A stretch of 64,000 nucleotides of DNA, from positions 1 to 64,000 of the forward strand of contig JASHRF010000107.1 in NCBI GenBank assembly GCA_030037545.1, given 5' to 3'. This document shows positions 1-8,069 of the stretch, piece by piece; the stretch's first letter is position 1, and each line of letters begins with the position of its first letter. A program made the position numbers and the translations under genes. Below the pieces are notes generated by a model. That model did not search any database, had not been told where the DNA came from, and saw only the letters and a program-made list of their open reading frames with translations. Source of the DNA: Acidobacteriaceae bacterium (GTDB lineage: Bacteria > Acidobacteriota > Terriglobia > Terriglobales > Acidobacteriaceae).

Positions 1-1
1 C

Positions 2-88
2 CGACTCAGGCACGTAGCCGCAACCAGGTGGGGAACAAAACGCTATCTGCAGATGAACCGGCTGGCCGAGGTTCGCGCCATCGCCTGA
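2..88 (+). CDS. Possible 3' end of an unidentified gene entering from the left edge
   Basis: Frame 2 is open from the window edge to a TGA at 86-88 and would encode about 28 C-terminal residues ending RLAEVRAIA. A 34-nt perfect palindrome follows six bases later, as expected downstream of a real gene. The fragment is too short to assign to a family. Frame 1 is also open here, so the frame choice rests mainly on the terminator-like hairpin. Confidence 0.25.
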   Translation, partial: RLRHVAATRWGTKRYLQMNRLAEVRAIA

Positions 89-93
89 GTCGC

Positions 94-127
94 TTTGCCA
101 CTGGCCCCCATGGGGGCCAGTGGCAAA
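94..127. terminator. 34-nt perfect palindrome, terminator-like hairpin
   Basis: Positions 94-110 are the exact reverse complement of 111-127, with arms TTTGCCACTGGCCCCCA and its complement. The structure would form a very stable hairpin or cruciform. No T-tract follows, so factor-independent termination is uncertain. It begins 6 nt after the TGA of the possible left-edge gene. Confidence 0.5.
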
Positions 128-259
128 CAACCTCAACCCAACAACCTTCCTGAGCTCCAAGGAAGATCGAAAGTGCGAAAAAAACTGGACACTACCACCG
201 GCTCTGAAGCACCTACGGTGAGGGTACCGTTTTTGGCTTGGGAGCGCCCAGAGATACTT

Positions 260-327
260 CCCGGAGAACATGAAAATTCGGCACGGCCGTAACTTGTTGA
301 TTCTTCGTTCTCCGGGCCGAATTTTCA
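260..327. repeat. Two crossing inverted repeats
   Basis: Arm A (260-269, CCCGGAGAAC) is complementary to 307-316. Arm B (271-282, TGAAAATTCGGC) is complementary to 316-327. The order A-B-A'-B' means the two pairings cross, as in a pseudoknot. Equally, the right half can be read as an inverted, circularly permuted copy of the left half, as happens when repeat units are stacked. No gene is convincing between 128 and 374. Confidence 0.5.
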
Positions 328-331
328 GGGC

Positions 332-358
332 AGATCCCTCGCATTCGCTCGGGATGAC
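332..358. repeat. Short dispersed repeat of the GTCATCC...GGATCT type
   Basis: The minus strand reads GTCATCCCGAGCGAATGCGA followed by GGGATCT. This matches the pattern of a short intergenic repeat I associate with acidobacterial genomes (GTCATCCTGAGCGAAGCGAAGGATC). A related, expanded copy lies inside the siroheme synthase gene at 45856-45900. Confidence 0.5.
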
Positions 359-374
359 GGGGCGTTAAGCCTCA

Positions 375-839
375 CTACTGATCTATGCCCGACGCGGCGG
401 TAAAGCCGGCTTGCTGGTCGGCGGGGATGGCGCTGCCAGCGGGCGGAGCGGCGAAGGTGGAGTTCTTGGCGTTGATAGCGTTGGAATAATCGGGGCCCAG
501 GCCCAGCTTCTCTAGCGCGCGACTGTCGGGTGTCAGCTTGGTTTGCCAGCCGTGGTCGGCCTGGTACTTTTGCATGGCGGCGATAGTGGTCGCGTCCCAC
601 TTGCCATTCGCTTCGGCTGCAAGGTAGTGCGCCTTGATGAGCGCCTGCTGAATCTGCATCACGCGCTCCGGCTCGATGGCCTGCTGGCCGCGAATGCGAT
701 GCGAGCGGCGATGGACCAGCCTGCGGGTGTGGTGCGCCGTCCCGGCTGTGGGCGAACGATGCACATGGGAGGCAAATGCGGGCGAGACGAGCAGCGCCGC
801 CGTGAAGAGGATGCCAAGATTGGCCCGTAAAGACAGCAC
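375..839 (-). CDS. Secreted peptidoglycan-binding-like protein
   Basis: This 154-residue protein starts at a GTG (837-839). The N-terminus (MLSLRANLGILFTAALLVSPAFA) is a clear signal peptide. After a basic His/Arg-rich stretch, residues of roughly 58-115 (VMQIQQALIKAHYLAAEANG, then TIAAMQKYQADHGW and ALEKLGLG) follow the repeating pattern of a PG_binding_1 domain. That fold often anchors periplasmic proteins to peptidoglycan. No catalytic domain follows, and the Ala/Pro-rich tail looks unstructured. A structural or cell-wall sensing role is likely. The family call rests on pattern recognition only. Confidence 0.65.
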   Translation of the reverse strand: MLSLRANLGILFTAALLVSPAFASHVHRSPTAGTAHHTRRLVHRRSHRIRGQQAIEPERVMQIQQALIKAHYLAAEANGKWDATTIAAMQKYQADHGWQTKLTPDSRALEKLGLGPDYSNAINAKNSTFAAPPAGSAIPADQQAGFTAASGIDQ

Positions 840-995
840 GTCTGCTACCGCCCAAAATGGAATTTAAGAAATTAGTCTTTCGCCGAGTGTACTGAAAATC
901 CCGCATTGTGGCAATCGGGACTTTCAGATTTCTCCCGGTTTCGAATCAAAAATGGAATCCGGCGCCGACCGAGGAACCACAGCCGCACGGCCGGA

Positions 996-2636
996 TTACT
1001 GTAAAGTCCCTCCGATAACGTTGATGCCTTCCTGGGGATTATGCGGGTCCATGACCTCAAAGACCACATCGTCACCCGTCCTTAATTTGCCCACCACGGC
1101 GTCGAATTGCTCCTTAGTGCCCGTGGGCTGACGATTGACGCGCGTGATGACCAAGCCGGGCTCAAGGCCCTGCAGGTCAGCGAACGATCCGGTGCGGACC
1201 GACTCAATGACCACGCCCGGCGTCTTGAGCTTGTCCTGGGTGGCTTGAGATTCCTGTTGAACTACCAGGCCGAGCTTGGTTTCACCTGCGTCCACACCGG
1301 GCATAGGATTCGACGGCGCCTGCGGGTTATTCAGATCGGCAAAGACCTGGTCGCGGTCGCCGACCGTGACTGTCGCTTGATCTTGCTTGCCGTTGCGCAG
1401 GAAGCCGAGAGTGATGGTCGAGCCCGGGCGGCGGCTGGCTATGTCGTTGACCAGATCGTCGCCGTCCTTGATGCCGCGGCCGTCCACGCTGACGATGATG
1501 TCACCTGGCTTGAAACCGGCTTTGTCGGCCGGACCGCCCGGTTGCACCTCCTGGACGAGCACACCGTTCTTGAATCCGTAGACCCGATTAACGGCGCTGG
1601 ATAGCCCTTCGCGGAATTGAATGCCAATCGATCCGCGCACCACCTTGTGTCCGGGTCCGATGAGGTCGTTGTAAACCGAGACCACGGTGTTCGACGGCAT
1701 GGCGAAGCCGATGCCCTCGTAGCCGGCCGATTGCGTGTAAATGGCCGTATTGACTCCAATCACGTCGCCATTCATGTCGAGCAGCGGTCCGCCGGAGTTG
1801 CCGGGATTGATGGCCGCGTCGGTCTGCAGGAAATGCTGAAACTGGCCGCTGGCCCCGGGCTCAATGGTGCGGTTCTTGGCGGAAATGATGCCGGCGGTCA
1901 CGGTCTGGGAGAGCGCAAATGGACTGCCGATGGCCTCCACCCAGTCGCCTACCTGCACATTGTCGGAGTTACCCAGCTTGACGACCGGCAGAGGCTTGTC
2001 AGTATCGATCTTGATGACCGCCAGGTCCGTGGCCTTGTCGACGCCGATGACGCGCGCCGGCCGCCCAAGGTCCTGGCTGTCGGGGTCGGTGGAGAGCTTG
2101 ACGTAAATCTTGTCAGCCTTGTCGACCACGTGGTCGTTGGTGATGATGTAACCCTTGGAATCGACGATGAAGCCGGAGCCCAGCGACTCCTGCACGCCTT
2201 GATTGTCCTGGTCGCCCTGATCCGGCCCGCCGGGAATCTGGCCGCCGAAAAAGCGGTTGAAGAAGTCCTGGAAACCGTCTTCGCCCTGTCCCTGTCCCTG
2301 GTCGCCATTGTCGTCGCCATCGGGGTTCTGAGGCATGGGCATAGCGCGGCCGTGGAAGCGCCGGGGATTATTCTCAGACTGCTTGGGCAGGGTCTGGGTG
2401 TTGATGTTCACCACCGCCGGCCCTACTTCCTTGGCTATGCCTGTGAACTGGTTGGGTTGAATGGGCGTATTCACAACACGCAGCGGAGTGGCATCGGAGG
2501 CGGCGTTCTGCTGCTCCTGCCCGCGTACCCCGTGAGCAGCATAAGAACCGGCGACAATCGCAACGGTAAACGTAGCGAGCAGTACATAAAACGAAGCAAG
2601 GCGGCGTGTGCGCCACCGTTCGAGGAGCGATTTCAT
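996..2636 (-). CDS. HtrA/DegP-type periplasmic serine protease with two PDZ domains
   Basis: The 546-residue protein has an N-terminal hydrophobic segment (residues 12-33) that is a signal peptide or membrane anchor. An acidic Gly/Gln/Asp-rich loop spans about 105-150, and the trypsin-like domain follows. The catalytic triad is visible as His169 (TNDHVVD), Asp204 (ATDLAVI) and Ser281 (GNSGGPLLD). Two PDZ domains occupy about 325-410 and 445-540. Do-family proteases degrade or refold damaged envelope proteins, and PDZ domains recognise exposed C-termini. The length and order match family members. No sigma-E-type operon partners are adjacent. I leave the symbol open because DegP, DegQ and MucD paralogues cannot be separated here. 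Confidence 0.93.
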   Translation of the reverse strand: MKSLLERWRTRRLASFYVLLATFTVAIVAGSYAAHGVRGQEQQNAASDATPLRVVNTPIQPNQFTGIAKEVGPAVVNINTQTLPKQSENNPRRFHGRAMPMPQNPDGDDNGDQGQGQGEDGFQDFFNRFFGGQIPGGPDQGDQDNQGVQESLGSGFIVDSKGYIITNDHVVDKADKIYVKLSTDPDSQDLGRPARVIGVDKATDLAVIKIDTDKPLPVVKLGNSDNVQVGDWVEAIGSPFALSQTVTAGIISAKNRTIEPGASGQFQHFLQTDAAINPGNSGGPLLDMNGDVIGVNTAIYTQSAGYEGIGFAMPSNTVVSVYNDLIGPGHKVVRGSIGIQFREGLSSAVNRVYGFKNGVLVQEVQPGGPADKAGFKPGDIIVSVDGRGIKDGDDLVNDIASRRPGSTITLGFLRNGKQDQATVTVGDRDQVFADLNNPQAPSNPMPGVDAGETKLGLVVQQESQATQDKLKTPGVVIESVRTGSFADLQGLEPGLVITRVNRQPTGTKEQFDAVVGKLRTGDDVVFEVMDPHNPQEGINVIGGTLQ

Positions 2637-2854
2637 GCGTTCAATGACCTCACGAAGCGGCCGGCCATGTGGCCGGAGTTACGCCTAGAACCAGATACAA
2701 GTATAGCCAGCCGGAGGTAATTCCGTTTGGCGGTTAGATTCCCTTTTCACTGGCATTCCTGGCGTCAGCCGCGAAATGCCTCTGGAGCTTAGATGCTTTG
2801 AGGTGAAAAGTGTCATACAGCAGCGAATTTTGTTGGTCTTACGAAAAGACTCCG

Positions 2855-4738
2855 CTACTGAAGATGGACGTTGGCCAGGTAAACCTGTTGACCGGCTACC
2901 CAGGTTTCCAGCGTCTGCGCGTGGAGCAGGCCGGAAGCGGGAACGGTATAAAGATCGCGATCGACCAGGATGAAGTCCGCGTCATAGCCGGGCAGAAGCA
3001 ATTCCTTCGTGTGCTCGGCAAATTCGGCGTAGGCCGAGCCCTGCGTATAGGCGTAGAGGGCCTGTCCGCGGGTAATGGCGTCCTGGGGAAAATAGCTCTT
3101 GGTGCCGGCCTCGTTCATGCGTGTTACGGCGGCGTACAACCCCCGATAGGGTGAGATGGGTTCGACCGGGTAATCGGTGCCGAAGGCCAGGAGCACGCCG
3201 GCATCCAGGAACTGCTTCCAGGCGTAGGAGTAGCGGGCGCGCTGGGGGCCGAGCCGGGCTTCGGCCCAATTGATGTCAGTGAGCAGATGACAGGGCTGCA
3301 TGGAGGCGATGACGCCAAGCTCGCGGAAACGGGGGATGTCGGCGGGGTCGACGACCTGGGCGTGCTCGATGCGGTTGCGGGGGCCTATGTATGCCATCTC
3401 TGCCGAAAGCTTCAGCGGCGTTGAAACCGGACGCGGAGATACGCTAGGCGGCGTTGACATTTGATCGCAAGGAACTTTGAACTTCTCGTCCCATATCTCA
3501 TACGGCTCGCCTGCGTGCCAGCAGGGCGGCGACCGCAGGGCATCTTCGAGCTGCTCGAGATTGTCCACATGGTAAAAGTTGCGTTCCGCCTGCTCGATGG
3601 CGTCAAGCGCCATGGAGACGGCGCGATCGCCGATGGCGTGGAAGCCGAGCTGAAATCCGGCCTGCTGGCGCTCGGCCGCCATTTGGTTCAGCTCGGCCTG
3701 CGTGTACTGTGGCAGGCCGGTATTGCCGGGATCGTCAGTGTAGGGCTGTTTGAGCGCGGCGGTGCGCGAGCCCAGCGAGCCGTCCATGAAGCCTTTAAGG
3801 AAGGTGGTATGGAGCATGGGATCGTTGGGACTATGGTGGGCGCGCTGCTGCTCCTCCAGGGCCAACGGCTCGCGGAAGGGAATCCACTCCGCGATGCGCA
3901 GATTCAGCTTATTTTCCCTTTCCAGCTCCTCGTAGACGAGAAAGTCCTGCCAGTCGCTGAAGTCCTGCACGCTGGTGACGCCATTGGCCAGAGCGTTGGC
4001 GATGACCAGCTCGATGCCGCGGCGGCGCTCGGCGGGAGTGGGCGGCGGGACGGCCTTTTCGACCAGCGAAAGCGCCGATTCGCGAATGATGCCGGTGGGG
4101 TTTCCCTGCGTGTCGAGATCGATGGCGCCGCCTTCAGGCGGAAGGGTTTTGCCGGTGATGCCGGCCGCCTGAAGCGCGGCGGTATTAGCGATGGCGATGT
4201 GGCCATCTACGCGCGAAAGGAACGCGGGATGGCCGGCGGTGACGCGGTCGAGTTCCTGGCGCGTGGGCAGAGCTTTATCGGGCCAGCGCGTCTGGTCCCA
4301 GTGTCCACCGGTGATCCAGTGGCCGGACGGCAATCCGCGGGCGAACGCTGAGGTCTCGGCCAGCAACTGAGGCAATGAATTTGCGCCGGTGAGGTCGAGG
4401 TTCATTTTCATACCTGCGGCCATGCCCAGGTGGAGATGAGCGTCGTCGAAGCCGGGAAAGAGATAGACGCCCGTCGCAGCGGTGTCGAGATCGCGAATGC
4501 GGGTTTTAGGGCCTTTCAGGCGGAGAACCTCTTGGTCGGTTCCGATGGCTGTGATTTTGCCGCTGCCGATGGCGATCGCCTGCACGGTCTGCGGCTTGTC
4601 TTCGGCGAAGCCCTGGCCGGTGTAGATGATGCCGTTGAGGAAGATCAAGTCAGGCGGCGTTTGCATTGGAACCTCCTGCGCGAGCGCGAAAGGCCCGGCG
4701 GCCAAGACGGCGGCGAGAAGAAGAACATGAGCGCGCAT
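2855..4738 (-). CDS. Secreted amidohydrolase, YtcJ-like (amidohydrolase 3 family)
   Basis: The 627-residue protein has a signal peptide (MRAHVLLLAAVLAAGPFALA). Metal-binding motifs of the amidohydrolase superfamily are present: DDAHLHLG near residue 98, FHAIGDRA, RIEHAQVV and FGTDYPVEP near the C-terminal third. This is the layout of the YtcJ/NfdA group, whose substrates are mostly unknown N-substituted formamides or amides. Between FHAIGDRAVSMALDAIEQAE and RIEHAQVV there are about 70 residues (around 390-460), which is more than I expect for the family. That insert carries two Cys and a Pro/Ser-rich stretch. The gene ends 19 bp from the start of the next gene to the left-reading run, suggesting co-transcription with the M20 peptidase. 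Confidence 0.85.
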   Translation of the reverse strand: MRAHVLLLAAVLAAGPFALAQEVPMQTPPDLIFLNGIIYTGQGFAEDKPQTVQAIAIGSGKITAIGTDQEVLRLKGPKTRIRDLDTAATGVYLFPGFDDAHLHLGMAAGMKMNLDLTGANSLPQLLAETSAFARGLPSGHWITGGHWDQTRWPDKALPTRQELDRVTAGHPAFLSRVDGHIAIANTAALQAAGITGKTLPPEGGAIDLDTQGNPTGIIRESALSLVEKAVPPPTPAERRRGIELVIANALANGVTSVQDFSDWQDFLVYEELERENKLNLRIAEWIPFREPLALEEQQRAHHSPNDPMLHTTFLKGFMDGSLGSRTAALKQPYTDDPGNTGLPQYTQAELNQMAAERQQAGFQLGFHAIGDRAVSMALDAIEQAERNFYHVDNLEQLEDALRSPPCWHAGEPYEIWDEKFKVPCDQMSTPPSVSPRPVSTPLKLSAEMAYIGPRNRIEHAQVVDPADIPRFRELGVIASMQPCHLLTDINWAEARLGPQRARYSYAWKQFLDAGVLLAFGTDYPVEPISPYRGLYAAVTRMNEAGTKSYFPQDAITRGQALYAYTQGSAYAEFAEHTKELLLPGYDADFILVDRDLYTVPASGLLHAQTLETWVAGQQVYLANVHLQ

Positions 4739-4757
4739 GGGCGGAGTTTAGCAGAGT

Positions 4758-6077
4758 CTATTGCTCCGCAGCCCATTCCAGCATGGCCAGCGTGAGCAGG
4801 AGGACACGGCGCAGGCCGGTTTCGCGCTCCTTGGCGGAGTACCACTCGGCCAGCGTGTGCGCGGCGCCGCCTTCGCCGCCGGCGCCCATCGACAGCGCCG
4901 GAACGCCCAGCGAGAGTGGGATGTTGGCGTCGGTCGAGCCGAGACGGATGTCGGTGCGCAGGCCCAGATGGCGGTCGACGGCCCGCAGAGCGGCCAGCAG
5001 CGGTGAATCGTCGGGCAGGTTTGCGGCGGGACGGTCGCCGATCTTGGAGATAGTGAACGAGAGCGGACCGCGGGTCCTCGAATTGGCGGCTTTGGCCGGG
5101 ACGCCGCTCCTTGCATGGGAGTTGACGTGGGCAACGGCGTCTTCCACAGAGCGGCGAAGCGCGGCCTCGAGCCGCACCAGTTGCACAGGGCCGGTGGAGC
5201 GGAAATCGAAAGTAGCCTGCGCGCTCTCCGGAATCGAATTGACGCTGGTGCCGCCGTGGATGGTGCCGAGGTTGAGCGTGGTCAGAGGATCGGCGGGAAG
5301 CGGCGTCTCGGCCACGGCTGCGAGGGCAAAGGCGAGGGCGGCGATGGGATTCGGCGTACCTGCATCGGTGAAGCTGTGGCCGCCGGGACCGGTGATGGAG
5401 ACCTGAAAACGGCTGCTGCCCAGCGCCTGCGTGACGACGGAGTCGGTGCCAGCGCCGTCGAGCACGATGTGAGCGGCGATGCGGCCGGCGAACCACCCCA
5501 ATGACGAAGACCTCTCATTTGGGGACCCGGCAATCGCGCCCTCGCGGTAGAGATGGCGCACGCCGCGCAGATCGCCTTCGCCCTCCTCACCCACGTTGCC
5601 GGCGAAGACCAGCGGCGCAGGCAGCTCGATTCGAGCGCGGATTAGGGCGTGGACGATGGCTAACATGCCGACCACCCCGGCAGCGTTGTCTGATGCGCCG
5701 GGAGCTGTCAGGCGATCGCCATCGAGGATGGGCTGGATGGGCGTGCCGGCGGGAAAAACGGTATCGAGATGGGCGGAGAGCAGGACCACCGGCCCGGTGC
5801 TCTCTGACGGTAGATGCGGGGCCGGAAGAAGGCCAAGCACGTTTCCGGCTGCGTCGGTTTCCACGTGTCGCAGGCCGGCGTCGCGGAAGCGCTCGGCAAG
5901 CCACGCGGCGCGGGCCTGTTCGCCGAAGGGTGGAGCGGGGATGGCGACCAGCGCCGCCTGCCAATCCATGATCGCTTTGGGATTGCCGTGCAGCCAGGCG
6001 AAGGCCGCATGAACCGGCCGGCGTCCGGCGAGCGCTGTCACCTGAGAGTAGGCCGAATTGCGGGAGAGGAGAGGCAT
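4758..6077 (-). CDS. M20-family metallopeptidase
   Basis: The 439-residue protein shows the M20 zinc-peptidase signatures. These are LLSAHLDTVFPAG (metal ligand His and catalytic Asp), GASDNAAGVVGM (bridging Asp), NVGEEGEGD (catalytic Glu and metal Glu), and GGTSVNSIPESA in the dimerisation-domain boundary. M20 enzymes remove amino acids from peptides or deacylate N-acyl amino acids, and the exact substrate cannot be read here. No signal peptide is evident, so it is probably cytoplasmic. It lies 19 bp upstream of the amidohydrolase gene on the same strand, and the two may act together on amide-linked nutrients. Confidence 0.88.
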   Translation of the reverse strand: MPLLSRNSAYSQVTALAGRRPVHAAFAWLHGNPKAIMDWQAALVAIPAPPFGEQARAAWLAERFRDAGLRHVETDAAGNVLGLLPAPHLPSESTGPVVLLSAHLDTVFPAGTPIQPILDGDRLTAPGASDNAAGVVGMLAIVHALIRARIELPAPLVFAGNVGEEGEGDLRGVRHLYREGAIAGSPNERSSSLGWFAGRIAAHIVLDGAGTDSVVTQALGSSRFQVSITGPGGHSFTDAGTPNPIAALAFALAAVAETPLPADPLTTLNLGTIHGGTSVNSIPESAQATFDFRSTGPVQLVRLEAALRRSVEDAVAHVNSHARSGVPAKAANSRTRGPLSFTISKIGDRPAANLPDDSPLLAALRAVDRHLGLRTDIRLGSTDANIPLSLGVPALSMGAGGEGGAAHTLAEWYSAKERETGLRRVLLLTLAMLEWAAEQ

Positions 6078-6131
6078 GCGGACTGAATCAGGGTAGCAGG
6101 GAAACGGCGGCGGCCGCGCCTGCGGCGCGGC

Positions 6132-6989
6132 TTAGTTTTCGGGCGCTGCGCCGTCGACCGCGCCGTAATCCACCGAAAGCAGAAACAACCCGCGCGCAGG
6201 GGCGGTAGGGCCGGCAGCGGGACGTGAGCGCGCGGCGAGAATGGCTGAAAGGTCCTGCACGCGCAAATGGCCGCGCGCGGCGTCGAGCATCGTGCCCACC
6301 AGATTGCGCACCATGTGATGCAGAAATCCGTTTCCGCGCACGCGGTAGATGAGCAGGTTGCCGGCTTGGCTGTAATCCTGTTCCCACCCCGACGAGAAGA
6401 TGGTTCTGATGGTGGGGCGAAAGGCGGGCTCCGAGCCGGAGTTTTCGGCGGCAGCAAGCTCGCGGGTGGTTAGATCGGGATCCGTGGCGGCGAAGCTTTG
6501 GAAATCATGCTCGCCAACGAAAACGCGGGCGGATTCGGCGAGCGCTTCGAGATCGATCGGCCCCGGGCAGGCGTACACGTAGCGCGCCAGGAACGGAGGA
6601 CAGATCTGGCCGCGGAAGATGCGGTACTCGTAGGTTTTGGCGATGGCCGAATGCCGCGCATGAAAAGTGCTTCGCACCGTTTTGGCTTCGGCGATGCGGA
6701 TGGACTCGGGCAGGGTGCGGTTGAGGGCGCGCTGCAGATTTTCCGGAGGGATGGGCGCCTGCAGGGCAAAACTTGCCACCTGTGCCAGCGCGTGGACGCC
6801 AGCATCGGTGCGGCCGGAGCCTTGCGGCAGAGGCGCTTCACCGGTAACGCGGCCGAGAGCGGCCTGCAACTCGCCCTGGATGGTGGGCTTGCCGGGCTGC
6901 GCCTGCCAGCCGTGGAAATCGGTTCCATCGTAGGCCAGGGCTAGCTTCCAGGTGCGGAAGACGGACTCGGCTTGGGCGGAATCGGTCAT
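6132..6989 (-). CDS. truA: tRNA pseudouridine(38-40) synthase TruA
   Basis: The 285-residue protein has the TruA catalytic motif GSGRTDAGVHA at about 57-67, with Asp62 as the nucleophile. It also has the family start (LALAYDGTDFHGWQ) and the C-terminal signature GNGFLHHMVRNLVGTMLD. TruA isomerises uridines 38, 39 and 40 in the anticodon stem-loop of many tRNAs. The length is typical. It is first in the leftward run and a CRP-type palindrome lies 62 bp upstream of its start (7051-7066). Confidence 0.95.
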   Translation of the reverse strand: MTDSAQAESVFRTWKLALAYDGTDFHGWQAQPGKPTIQGELQAALGRVTGEAPLPQGSGRTDAGVHALAQVASFALQAPIPPENLQRALNRTLPESIRIAEAKTVRSTFHARHSAIAKTYEYRIFRGQICPPFLARYVYACPGPIDLEALAESARVFVGEHDFQSFAATDPDLTTRELAAAENSGSEPAFRPTIRTIFSSGWEQDYSQAGNLLIYRVRGNGFLHHMVRNLVGTMLDAARGHLRVQDLSAILAARSRPAAGPTAPARGLFLLSVDYGAVDGAAPEN

Positions 6990-7050
6990 GGGTGCTGGTA
7001 GAAGGCTACTCGAAGTGCCTGCGGGACAGGTTTAGGAAAATCGCTGCAGA

Positions 7051-7066
7051 CGTGATTTATCTCACA
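7051..7066. promoter_or_regulatory. CRP/FNR-type palindrome upstream of truA
   Basis: The sequence CGTGATTTATCTCACA fits TGTGA-N6-TCACA with one mismatch. It lies 62 bp upstream of the truA start codon, a reasonable operator position. Two perfect matches to the same pattern occur elsewhere in the window. Confidence 0.4.
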
Positions 7067-7086
7067 GGGTGGGGGGAGGGGGGTGG

Positions 7087-7305
7087 TCATTTTGCTCCTC
7101 TCCGGCTTTCGAGAGTGGAGGCAACCTGCGCAGCATGAAGGAGTTGCGAAGCCTGAGGGCTCTCGAAGACCGCCAGGAAAATGCCATGCGCGATGCGTGC
7201 AAACGGGGGTTTTGTGGAGGCAACATCGCCCATTTTGAGGATTTGGAGCTTCCATGCCACATCGTCTGCTGCTTCAGGAACGATTTCCGATGCGGCCTTG
7301 TTCAT
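7087..7305 (-). CDS. Doubtful small hypothetical protein
   Basis: This is a 72-codon ORF (MNKAASEIVPEAADDVAWKL...), with no recognisable domain and no strong Shine-Dalgarno sequence. The residue mix is protein-like (alternating hydrophobics), but frames on both strands are open here. It lies upstream of truA on the same strand. I list it because the region is otherwise empty. Confidence 0.22.
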   Translation of the reverse strand: MNKAASEIVPEAADDVAWKLQILKMGDVASTKPPFARIAHGIFLAVFESPQASQLLHAAQVASTLESRRGAK

Positions 7306-7558
7306 CGCTTCGACCCTGGGGCCATTGTGCGCCGGAAGGGGGAAATTACCTGCAAGCGGGGCGGGGAAAATTTTTCCGGGGATAAGTGACCGGATAGTAG
7401 ATGGTTACCGAAAGGATGGCGGGGAAATTCGAGGACAATTTATTTGACAGCGGTTTGGGGTGAACCCCTTGGGTGAGACAGAGCATTCTTTGGCTTCTCA
7501 ACATGGAGGAAGGAAAAACAAAGAGGCGGGGTTGCCAGGATACGGTCATGGGGATTAT

Positions 7559-7578
7559 TTTACTAACTGGTTAGTTAA
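7559..7578. promoter_or_regulatory. Palindromic operator candidate, TetR type
   Basis: ACTAAC-TG-GTTAGT (7562-7575) is a perfect inverted repeat. It is flanked by further matching bases (TT at 7559-7560 and AA at 7577-7578). AT-rich palindromes of this spacing are typical of TetR/AcrR-family operators controlling efflux genes. The next gene downstream is an outer-membrane efflux protein, 490 bp away. No TetR-family gene is in the window. Confidence 0.4.
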
Positions 7579-7657
7579 GCACTTGCAAAGATTCACGCCG
7601 GGCGTTCGCTGACGCCGGGGCAGGGCAAACGCATTTCAGATTGCGGGATGATTCTGT

Positions 7658-7829
7658 TTTGAAAGGGGGCACAGCTACAGCCGTGCCAATATCAGGAGGA
7701 TGAATGTCTCCGGCCTTTAGGCCCTGAGGGATGGGCTTTCATCCCCCCCAAAAGCATCCCTCAGCGGCTAAAAGCCGGACCGTTTCTCACGCTATGTTTT
7801 GGCACGGCTTAAGCCGTGCCCTTTCAAAG
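7658..7829. repeat. MITE-like nested inverted-repeat element
   Basis: The outer arms are 7658-7689 (TTTGAAAGGGGGCACAGCTA...) and 7799-7829, whose reverse complement begins TTTGAAAGGGCACGGCTTAA. The inner arms are 7710-7733 and 7755-7778 (CCGGCCTTTAGGCCCTGAGG against CCGGCTTTTAGCCGCTGAGG). The whole 172 bp therefore folds on itself. It has no coding capacity. A shorter relative of the GGCACGGCTTAAGCCGTGCC core is at 28900-28921. Confidence 0.65.
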
Positions 7830-8069
7830 CTGCTTCTGTCGGCAATTCGAAATCCAAATGCGTTTGCCCTGGACGCCGGTGAGTGCCGGGAACGGGTACG
7901 GCGTGGTTCGCGTAATAATAGGGGATCAACCCTCGCAGGGCCGATCTTTTTGAGCCCAGGCGCTTGCAGTCACAAGCCAATCCACTCCGGGGAAACCCCT
8001 GGCCGATTTGAGTAGCAACAACCGTACTTCAGGCAACGCAGTTGTGGCGACAATTTTGTGGAGAAAATC

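Larger units (their letters stand above)
7306..8069. other. Long gene-free region upstream of the TolC-family gene
   Basis: No convincing coding frame is present over about 760 bp. The stretch contains a TetR-type palindrome (7559-7578) and a 172-bp inverted-repeat element (7658-7829). About 240 bp of unassigned sequence then leads to the TolC-family start. I recognise no riboswitch or RNA gene in it. Confidence 0.6.
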
